From contig CAILJY010000078.1 in assembly GCA_903834665.1 (NCBI GenBank), positions 1-33,650 of the forward strand: a DNA stretch of 33,650 nt. The letters run 5' to 3'. Each line of letters begins with the position of its first letter. Within the stretch, counting starts at the first letter, position 1. The position numbers and the translations under genes are program-made. The notes beneath the pieces are model-generated. The model made no database searches, was not told the origin of the DNA, and saw nothing but the letters and a program-made list of their open reading frames with translations. The stretch comes from an uncultured bacterium. Lineage in GTDB: Bacteria > Patescibacteriota > Minisyncoccia > Phycocordibacterales > UBA9973. Below, one piece after another: positions 27,593 through 33,650 of the stretch.

Positions 27593-28396
27593 ATGATAAA
27601 AAAACAAAAACAAAATAAAGATACTTCTTGGAATAAAGTTGCAGATTGGTATGATGAGTTATTAAAAAATGATGATAGTTATCAAGCTAAGGTTATATTA
27701 CCCAATTTACTCAGAGTGCTTGATTTAAAAAAGGGGGAGAAGGTTTATGATCTTGCTTGTGGACAAGGTTATTTTGCTAATGTTTTTGCACATATGGGGG
27801 CAGATGTTGTGGCTTCTGATTTATCTAAAAAGTTGATTGAAAAAGCCAAAGAAGAAGTAAAATTTACTTCGCATAGGTCTGACCTAGGCGAAGGGGGAAT
27901 AGCTTTTTATATTACACCCGCTCATCGTGCACAATTTTTGAAAGATAATTCTGTAAATACAGTTGTAATTGTTTTAGCAATTCAGAATATTGAAAATATA
28001 AATGAAGTTCTAGTTGAATGTAAAAGAATTTTAAAAAAAGATGGACGTATAGTTATGGTTTTAAATCATCCAGCTTTTCGTGTGCCACAGGCTAGCGACT
28101 GGATTTTTCAAGATGGAGTACAATCACGAATCGTCTCAAAATATTTATCGGAATCAAAACTTTCAATTGATATGACTCCAGGAGAGAAAAATCTAAAAAA
28201 GAAAATTTCAACTATTTCTTTCCATCGATCACTTCAGTATTATGTTAAATTATTTGCTAAAAATGGTTTTGCAATTACTCGACTCGAAGAATGGATCTCA
28301 CATAAACAAAGTGGTACTGGTCCTCGCCAGCTTGCCGAAGATAAAGCCCGTAAGGAAATCCCAATGTTTATGTGTATAGAAATTAAAAATATTTAA
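27593..28396 (+). CDS. SAM-dependent class I methyltransferase
   Basis: 'GEKVYDLACGQGYFANVFAHMGADVVASDLSKKLIEKAKEE', 'DNSVNTVVIVLAIQNIENINEVLVECKRILKKDGRIVMVLNHPAF'. Confidence 0.9.
   Translation: MIKKQKQNKDTSWNKVADWYDELLKNDDSYQAKVILPNLLRVLDLKKGEKVYDLACGQGYFANVFAHMGADVVASDLSKKLIEKAKEEVKFTSHRSDLGEGGIAFYITPAHRAQFLKDNSVNTVVIVLAIQNIENINEVLVECKRILKKDGRIVMVLNHPAFRVPQASDWIFQDGVQSRIVSKYLSESKLSIDMTPGEKNLKKKISTISFHRSLQYYVKLFAKNGFAITRLEEWISHKQSGTGPRQLAEDKARKEIPMFMCIEIKNI
27867..27893. repeat. 27-bp palindromic insertion inside the methyltransferase CDS
   Basis: CTTCGC-A-TAGGTC-T-GACCTA-G-GCGAAG, 27 nt (9 codons), lying in 'KFTSHRSDLGEGGIAF'. Confidence 0.75.
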
Positions 28397-28403
28397 AAAT
28401 AAT

Positions 28404-28438
28404 AAAAAACTGCACAGGTCAGACCTGTGCAGTTTTTT
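28404..28438. terminator. Bidirectional intrinsic terminator between convergent genes
   Basis: AAAAAACTGCACAGGTC-a-GACCTGTGCAGTTTTTT; perfect. Confidence 0.9.
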
Positions 28439-29948
28439 ATTTTAAAATTTTAATATCAGCTCCAATAGAATTTAATCGTTCGGCGATTTCTTCATAGCCA
28501 CGATTAATCATATAAACATTGCGTAAAATTGAGGTACCAGGTGCTCCAAGCATACCGATTAGTATTATCATCGCAGGACGGAGAGCGGGAGGGCAAACAA
28601 CTTGAGCTGGCTTTAAGGGTGTCCCACCTTGAATGTAGACCCGGTGTGGATCAGCGAGAGTAATACTCGCTCCGAGCCGATTTAATTCTGTAAAATAAAT
28701 TGCACGATTTTCATAGACCCAGTCATGAATCATTGTCTGACCCTTGGCTTTTATTGCAATTGGAACAAAGAATGGTAGGTTGTCCATATTTATTCCAGGA
28801 TATGGATTTGCATGAATCTTATCTTCAAGAGCTTTTAGTTTTGATGGAAATATTTTTATATCAACGAGATTTGTTCTTTCGTTATATGATTTATATTTTC
28901 GTAAAATTTTATATTTTAATCCCATCCTTTTTAATTTTTCAAGTTCTAAAGATAGAAAATCAATAGGAGAGCGAGTTATTGTGAGTTCAGAATCAGTTGT
29001 TATAGCTGCGGAAATAAACATCATTGATTCTATTGGGTCTTCACTATTATAGTATTCAATATTTTGATTTAAATCTTTTAGTCCATGAATAGTAAGAGTG
29101 CTTGTCCCTATCCCTTCAATTTTAACCCCAAGTTTTTCTAAGAAAAAACATATTTCTTGAACCATATAATTTGCACTCGCAAATTTTATTGTTGTTATTC
29201 CATTTATTTTAGAAGCGGCTATTAAAATATTTTCGCAAGCAGTATCTCCTGCTTCATACATAACAATATCAGCTCTTTTTAGATTAGGAGTCTCAATTAT
29301 ATATTCATTATTTGTAGTTTTTATTTTTACTCCAAAATCGGAAAGAGCATAAGTGTGAGCACTGATAGTTCTTTTTCCAAGCTTACATCCAGAAACATGC
29401 GGAATAGAAAATTTAGGAAGTAAATGTATAAGTGGTCCAATAAGCATTATAACAGAACGGGTTTTAATAGCTGACTCAATATTTATTTTATCGAGAGCTA
29501 ATTTTTGAGGAGGAATTATTTGAACTGAATTTTTATCTATCCATTTTACTGACACCCCAATACTTTCCAAAATTTCAATCACACGGTTTACTTCCTCGAT
29601 GCGAGCAATACCATGAAGAGTTGTTGTTCCTTTATTTAAAAGGGAAGCACAAAGAAGACCAACCGAGCCATTTTTAGAAAAATTTGTTTTTATTGTCCCA
29701 CTTAATTTTTTACCACCCTTAACTTCAAAATCAATTGAACTATTAACTGAAACAATTTTATGGTCAAGAACATTGCTTATTTTTAATAATAATTCTGTGG
29801 TGAAGTTTTGTTCACCTTTTTCCATGCGGGGGATAGAGCTTTGGGAAGTCTCAAGAGCTTTAGCAAAAGCTTCTTGGGTCATCCCGCGACGTTCACGTAA
29901 TTCTTTTATAAAATAACCAATTTTTTGTTGCTCTGTTTGTTTTTTCAT
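28437..29948 (-). CDS. murA: UDP-N-acetylglucosamine 1-carboxyvinyltransferase (MurA) with N-terminal XRE-type HTH domain
   Basis: N-term 'IGYFIKELRERRGMTQEAFAKALETSQSSIPRMEKGEQNFTTELLLKISNVL' (XRE HTH), then MurA-like 'SGTIKTNFSKNGSVGLLCASLLNKGTTTLHGI', 'PHVSGCKLGKRTISAHTYALSDFGVKI' (Cys-loop), 'HANPYPGINMDNLPFFVPIAIKAKGQTMIHDWVYENR'. Confidence 0.9.
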   Translation of the reverse strand: MKKQTEQQKIGYFIKELRERRGMTQEAFAKALETSQSSIPRMEKGEQNFTTELLLKISNVLDHKIVSVNSSIDFEVKGGKKLSGTIKTNFSKNGSVGLLCASLLNKGTTTLHGIARIEEVNRVIEILESIGVSVKWIDKNSVQIIPPQKLALDKINIESAIKTRSVIMLIGPLIHLLPKFSIPHVSGCKLGKRTISAHTYALSDFGVKIKTTNNEYIIETPNLKRADIVMYEAGDTACENILIAASKINGITTIKFASANYMVQEICFFLEKLGVKIEGIGTSTLTIHGLKDLNQNIEYYNSEDPIESMMFISAAITTDSELTITRSPIDFLSLELEKLKRMGLKYKILRKYKSYNERTNLVDIKIFPSKLKALEDKIHANPYPGINMDNLPFFVPIAIKAKGQTMIHDWVYENRAIYFTELNRLGASITLADPHRVYIQGGTPLKPAQVVCPPALRPAMIILIGMLGAPGTSILRNVYMINRGYEEIAERLNSIGADIKILK

Positions 29949-29960
29949 ATTTTAATTTAA

Positions 29961-30057
29961 AGAGTTTCATATATTAAAATTTTACTCATTTATCCCTACC
30001 TCGCTTCGCTCGGCGCGCGCCCACACCTATTCGTAAAATTTTAATATATGAACCTCT
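29961..30057. repeat. Long inverted repeat with GC-rich central segment between murA and murB
   Basis: AGAGTTTCATATATTAAAATTTTAC ... GTAAAATTTTAATATATGAACCTCT: 20 bp exact (29966-29985 / 30033-30052), ~25 bp with one mismatch; ~47-nt loop with CTCGCTTCGCTCGGCGCGCGCCC. Confidence 0.92.
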
Positions 30058-30075
30058 TCTCTTGTTAATAATATA

Positions 30076-30105
30076 TTGTATATTTTATCTCATATATGAT
30101 ATAAT
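30076..30105 (+). promoter_or_regulatory. Sigma70-like promoter of murB
   Basis: TTGTAT (30076-30081), 18-bp spacer, TATAAT (30100-30105), ATG 8 nt further at 30114. Confidence 0.65.
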
Positions 30106-30113
30106 TGCAATAT

Positions 30114-31145
30114 ATGGAAATACAAGAATATGTGGATATCAAAAATTATTCAACTTTTAAAATAGGAGGCCAGTTTCGCTATTTTGTAGTTATTTCATCC
30201 ATAGAAGAACTTTCACAAATCTACGTTATCGCGCGTGAAGATGTAAAATATAAAAACACTCCAATTTTTATATTAGGGGGAGGATCTAATATTGTTTTTT
30301 CTGATGGAGTTATAAATGTTGTAGCTTTAAAAATTGAAATTAAGGGTTTTGAAATTATAAATGAAACAGATGAATATCTTGATATAAGGGTAGGAGCTGG
30401 TGAAAATTGGGATGATTTCGTGAAGAGATCAGTAGAGATGAATTTATCTGGGGTAGAAGCAATGTCTATTATTCCTGGCACTGTGGGGGCGGGCCCAGTC
30501 CAAAATGTCGGGGCTTATGGGGTAGAAGTCAAAGATATTATTTTGAACGTTGAAGTCTTTGATAAAAATATAAATGAATTTAAGATTCTTTCAAATCTAG
30601 ATTGCAAATTTGGATATAGGGATAGTATTTTTAAAAATGAAGAAAAAGATAGATATATTATAACTTATGTAATTTATCGTCTTTCTAAAAAAGAACCAAG
30701 GATCCCCAATTATCCAGATGTTCTTAAATATTTTGCAGATAAAAATCTTTTAAATCCAAGCTTAGAAAACATAAGAGAAGCTATTATTTTTATAAGGAAT
30801 AGTAAATTACCAGATTTTAGAAGATTACCTAACGTTGGATCTTTTTTTAAAAATCCAATCATTGAAAATATCTTAGCAGATAAATTAAAGGAAAATTATT
30901 TAAATATTAAAATTTTTCCAATAGACGAGAATTATTCGAAAATTCCTGCTGGCTGGCTTATTGAGAATGCTGAGTTAAAAGGGAAGTCATTTGGCAATAT
31001 TTCTGTTTATGATAAAAGTGCGCTTGTTCTAGTCAACAACAATAATGCTAGTTTTGATGACTTAATTTATGCAAAGAATGAAATAATCAAAATAGTTTTT
31101 GATAAATTTAAAATAACCTTAGAACAAGAGCCTGAGATTGTATAA
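30114..31145 (+). CDS. murB: UDP-N-acetylmuramate dehydrogenase
   Basis: 'NYSTFKIGGQFRYFVVISSIEEL', 'FILGGGSNIVFSDG', 'VEAMSIIPGTVGAGPVQNVGAYGVEVKDII', 'FGYRDSIFK', 'LPNVGSFFKNPII'. ATG 30114 preferred over TTG 30105. Confidence 0.94.
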   Translation: MEIQEYVDIKNYSTFKIGGQFRYFVVISSIEELSQIYVIAREDVKYKNTPIFILGGGSNIVFSDGVINVVALKIEIKGFEIINETDEYLDIRVGAGENWDDFVKRSVEMNLSGVEAMSIIPGTVGAGPVQNVGAYGVEVKDIILNVEVFDKNINEFKILSNLDCKFGYRDSIFKNEEKDRYIITYVIYRLSKKEPRIPNYPDVLKYFADKNLLNPSLENIREAIIFIRNSKLPDFRRLPNVGSFFKNPIIENILADKLKENYLNIKIFPIDENYSKIPAGWLIENAELKGKSFGNISVYDKSALVLVNNNNASFDDLIYAKNEIIKIVFDKFKITLEQEPEIV

Positions 31146-31164
31146 TTGATTTTAAGTTAAAAAA

Positions 31165-31229
31165 TTACAATTTAGAAATGGCCGTTTCTAAATTGTAAAA
31201 TGACTAAATTTAAAAATTTAGTCATTTTA
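31165..31229. terminator. Two overlapping perfect hairpins between murB and tRNA-Leu
   Basis: TTACAATTTAGAAA-tggccg-TTTCTAAATTGTAA (31165-31198) and TAAAATGACTAAATTT-aa-AAATTTAGTCATTTTA (31196-31229). Confidence 0.8.
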
Positions 31230-31234
31230 GTTTG

Positions 31235-31316
31235 TGCCGGAGGAGGGACTCGAACCCTCAAGTCTTACGACACGCGATTTTGAGTCGCGCATGGTTACCA
31301 ATTTCATCACTCCGGC
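31235..31316 (-). tRNA. tRNA-Leu (anticodon CAA)
   Basis: Minus strand GCCGGAGTGATGAAATTGGTAACCATGCGCGACTCAAAATCGCGTGTCGTAAGACTTGAGGGTTCGAGTCCCTCCTCCGGCA; class II variable arm. Confidence 0.95.
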
Positions 31317-31368
31317 AAATACATGGCTAGTATACCAAATTTCTGCCAAAATGCTAGAATACTAAAAT

Positions 31369-32505
31369 ATGCAGAAAAATTTACCGCTTTCATATATAGA
31401 GATTTCGAAAGAAAATTTGATCCATAATATCAAACAGTTTAGAAGTTTGGTAGGGGAAAAGACAAAAATTGCTTCTGTAATAAAAGCCAATGCTTATGGT
31501 TATGGGGATTGTGAGGTTGCTCGCATAATCGCTCCTTATACTGATTATTTTCAAGTAGATAGTATCGAAGAATTGGAAAGAGTGAGAAATGTAACAAAAA
31601 AACCAATTTTAGTTTTTGGTTATTTAAATGAGGATGGAATAAAAAGAGCAATAAAATTAAATGCAATTATTTCAGCTTTTGATCTTATTCACCTTTTAAA
31701 AATAAATTATATTTCTGGACTTTTGAAGAAAAAGACAAAAGTTCATGTTGCGATAGATTCATATCTTGGACGAGAAGGAATTATGCCTTCACAAATTGAA
31801 AATTTTATAATTGAAATTAAAAAATTAAAGAATATTGAACTTGATGGGGTTTATTCTCATTTTGCCAATATTGAGGATACAATGAATTTTACTCATGCAG
31901 AGAAACAAATTGATATGTACCATAAATATGTAGAAATCTTTAGACAGAATGGATATATAAATATAAATACTCATATTTCTGCTACCTCTGGAATTCTTGT
32001 TTATGAAAAAGGAAATAGTTTACATAATATTGTTCGTCTTGGGATAGGTCTTTATGGTATGTGGCCAAGTGAGCATTTACAATTTTTAAATAAAAAGAAA
32101 ATAGTTTTAAAACAAGTGATGAAATGGATTACTCATGTTGCTCAAGTTAAAATTCTTCCAGCCAATCATCCAATAGGTTATGGGTTAACTTTCATAACAA
32201 AAAAAATCACAAAGATTGCAGTAATTCCACAAGGTTATGCTGATGGCTTGCCTAGATTATTGTCTAATAATGGTGAAGTTTTAATAAAGGGTAAGAAAGC
32301 AAAGATTTTGGGGCGTGTAGCCATGAATATGATTGTGGTGGATGTTTCAAATATAAAAGATATTATGCCTGATGATGAAGTTGTGATTTTAGGAGAACAA
32401 GGGAAAGGTAAGATAACTGCTGAACAAATAGCTAAAGAGTCAAATACTATAAATTATGAGGCCACAACGCGCATAAGTGCCTTATTGCCAAGGGTTATAA
32501 AATAA
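31369..32505 (+). CDS. alr: Alanine racemase
   Basis: 'SYIEISKENLIHNIKQFRSLVGEKTKIASVIKANAYGYG' (PLP Lys), 'VHVAIDSYLGREGI', 'HISATSGILVYEKGNSLHNIVRLGIGLYGMWPS', 'VAVIPQGYADGLPR'-like 'IAVIPQGYADGLPRLL', 'VAMNMIVVDVSN'. Confidence 0.95.
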   Translation: MQKNLPLSYIEISKENLIHNIKQFRSLVGEKTKIASVIKANAYGYGDCEVARIIAPYTDYFQVDSIEELERVRNVTKKPILVFGYLNEDGIKRAIKLNAIISAFDLIHLLKINYISGLLKKKTKVHVAIDSYLGREGIMPSQIENFIIEIKKLKNIELDGVYSHFANIEDTMNFTHAEKQIDMYHKYVEIFRQNGYININTHISATSGILVYEKGNSLHNIVRLGIGLYGMWPSEHLQFLNKKKIVLKQVMKWITHVAQVKILPANHPIGYGLTFITKKITKIAVIPQGYADGLPRLLSNNGEVLIKGKKAKILGRVAMNMIVVDVSNIKDIMPDDEVVILGEQGKGKITAEQIAKESNTINYEATTRISALLPRVIK

Positions 32506-32543
32506 GGTTGCTTTTTTAGGTCTTTTATAGTATTGTATATGAC

Positions 32544-32708
32544 ATGTCACAAGATAGACTTTTAAAACTTAAGTGTACTACTTGCAAGAATGGTAATTAT
32601 TTTACAAGTAAAAATAAAAAATTAGTTACAAAAAAACTTGAACTGAAGAAGTTTTGTAAAACTTGCAAAAAGAACGTTAAACACAAAGAAGCAAAAATTA
32701 CAGGTTAA
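32544..32708 (+). CDS. rpmG: Ribosomal protein L33 (not in the supplied ORF track)
   Basis: Translates to MSQDRLLKLKCTTCKNGNYFTSKNKKLVTKKLELKKFCKTCKKNVKHKEAKITG*; L33-like with two CxxC pairs and 'KKFCKTCKKNVKHKE'. Confidence 0.92.
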   Translation: MSQDRLLKLKCTTCKNGNYFTSKNKKLVTKKLELKKFCKTCKKNVKHKEAKITG

Positions 32709-32742
32709 ATTTAAAAATCCCCAATTGGGGATTTTTAAATTT
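32707..32742 (+). terminator. Intrinsic terminator after rpmG
   Basis: AAATTTAAAAATCCCC-aatt-GGGGATTTTTAAATTT, overlapping the rpmG stop codon. Confidence 0.85.
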
Positions 32743-32778
32743 TGAATTCATTTGATATAATGTTATGTAGCCCTTTAT

Positions 32779-33447
32779 ATGGGTTCTATTATGAAAAAGG
32801 AATTAGAGAAAAAAGCAAAAGAATTAAGAAAAGAAGGATATTCGATAAATGAGCTAAAAGGAACACTAAATGTATCAAAGAGTACAATTTCTAGATGGGT
32901 TGCTGATATAAAACTTTCCAATGAAGCTCAAGTTAGAATTGATAAAAATTATTCAAAAGGTCAGTTGGCTTCTCAAAAAACAATTAAAGAAAAAACAAGA
33001 TTAAAAAATTTTGAAGCTGATAATTTTGCAATTAATAAACTTAAGGATTTAAATATAAATTCGGATTGCTCACTACTTCTGTGTTCTATGTTATATCAAT
33101 GTGAAGGAAGTAAATATATAAAAGATCCTGTTACTTTTACAAATTCTGGCCCTGAACTAATAGGAACATTTTTACATTTATTTAGAAAAAGTTTTGTTTT
33201 AGAAGAAGATAAATTTAGGGTTTTAATGCATTTACATGGTTATCATAATGAAAAGACACAAAAGAAATTTTGGTCTAAAATTACAGGAATTCCGATGAAT
33301 CAATTTTTAAAAACATATAATAAACCAAATACAGGTATTTATAAAAAAGATGGATATCAGGGTTGTATTCAGGTTAGATATCATAATGTTAAAATTGGTA
33401 GAATTATTAATGCAGTTGCAAAAAAGTTTATGGAAAGGTATAAATAA
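32779..33447 (+). CDS. HTH-containing, LAGLIDADG-homing-endonuclease-like protein
   Basis: N-term 'ELRKEGYSINELKGTLNVSKSTISRWVADIKLS' (resolvase-like HTH), then 'LLLCSMLYQCEGSKYIKDPVTFTNSGPELIGTFLHLFRKSF...KFRVLMHLHGYHNEKTQKKFWSKITGIPMNQFLKTYNKP'. An ATG at 32791 is an alternative start. Confidence 0.7.
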   Translation: MGSIMKKELEKKAKELRKEGYSINELKGTLNVSKSTISRWVADIKLSNEAQVRIDKNYSKGQLASQKTIKEKTRLKNFEADNFAINKLKDLNINSDCSLLLCSMLYQCEGSKYIKDPVTFTNSGPELIGTFLHLFRKSFVLEEDKFRVLMHLHGYHNEKTQKKFWSKITGIPMNQFLKTYNKPNTGIYKKDGYQGCIQVRYHNVKIGRIINAVAKKFMERYK

Positions 33448-33453
33448 GGCTAT

Positions 33454-33524
33454 GGGCGATTAGTATAGTGGTAGTACAATTCTCTCCAAAAGAATTGGCG
33501 AGGGTTCGATTCCTTCATCGCCCG
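33454..33524 (+). tRNA. tRNA-Trp (anticodon CCA)
   Basis: GGGCGATTAGTATAGTGGTAGTACAATTCTCTCCAAAAGAATTGGCGAGGGTTCGATTCCTTCATCGCCCG; discriminator G, CCA tail not encoded. Confidence 0.94.
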
Positions 33525-33629
33525 CAATTGACAGCTAGCACGAGATGTGTTAATTATAAAAATATTTTATTAGTTCTAAATTTATAAAATTTCTTTTATT
33601 CTAAGTAATTTTTTGTTATAATAATTAAT

Positions 33630-33650
33630 ATGACACCACAAGAACAAGCT
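33630..33650 (+). CDS. Start of a CDS truncated by the window end (MTPQEQA...)
   Basis: ATG at 33630 preceded by TATAAT (33617-33622); only 7 codons visible. Confidence 0.4.

Noticed and set aside
1-33650. Whole-genome recoding of TGA (code 4 or 25)
   Set aside because: Despite two in-frame TGAs, the large ORFs (including 2763 aa rich in Gly) read without any TGA codon and the tRNA-Trp has anticodon CCA. A recoded genome would be expected to use TGA often. Local readthrough, mutation or error fits better.
1-33650. CRISPR array
   Set aside because: No regularly spaced direct repeats with unique spacers; the repeats seen are coding repeats or palindromes.

Overview
AT-rich window with the gene style of a Candidate Phyla Radiation (Patescibacteria/Parcubacteria-like) genome; this lineage call is an inference from gene content. 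From start to end it holds: the 3' part of a giant surface protein (Calx-beta / DUF5011-like / fibronectin-like repeats); a response regulator, ABC ATPase and FtsX-type permease; a four-copy family of large Cys-rich proteins with a zinc-ribbon-like module at both ends (11458-13245 -, 13304-15025 -, 18954-20603 +, 25884-27548 +); tRNA-Ala; an NRAMP-type metal transporter; two HerA/TraG-like ATPases; cutA; a cytidylyltransferase-like gene and a membrane-protein gene, each with an in-frame TGA; a lamin-tail-domain protein; a methyltransferase; an HTH-MurA fusion; murB; tRNA-Leu; alr; rpmG (L33, missing from the ORF track); an HTH/LAGLIDADG-like gene; tRNA-Trp; and the first codons of one more gene. 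The main candidate for an undescribed system is the Cys-rich family: it has an internally duplicated architecture, two homologous copies of a palindrome at 3' ends, a 44-bp perfect palindrome between two tandem copies, and neighbours linked to metals (NRAMP, CutA) and to HerA-like ATPases. Other notable signals are the paired in-frame TGAs, near-leaderless promoters, a palindrome inserted in-frame in a methyltransferase, a long inverted repeat with a GC-rich loop between murA and murB, and repeated fragments of a tRNA-Ala 3' end.
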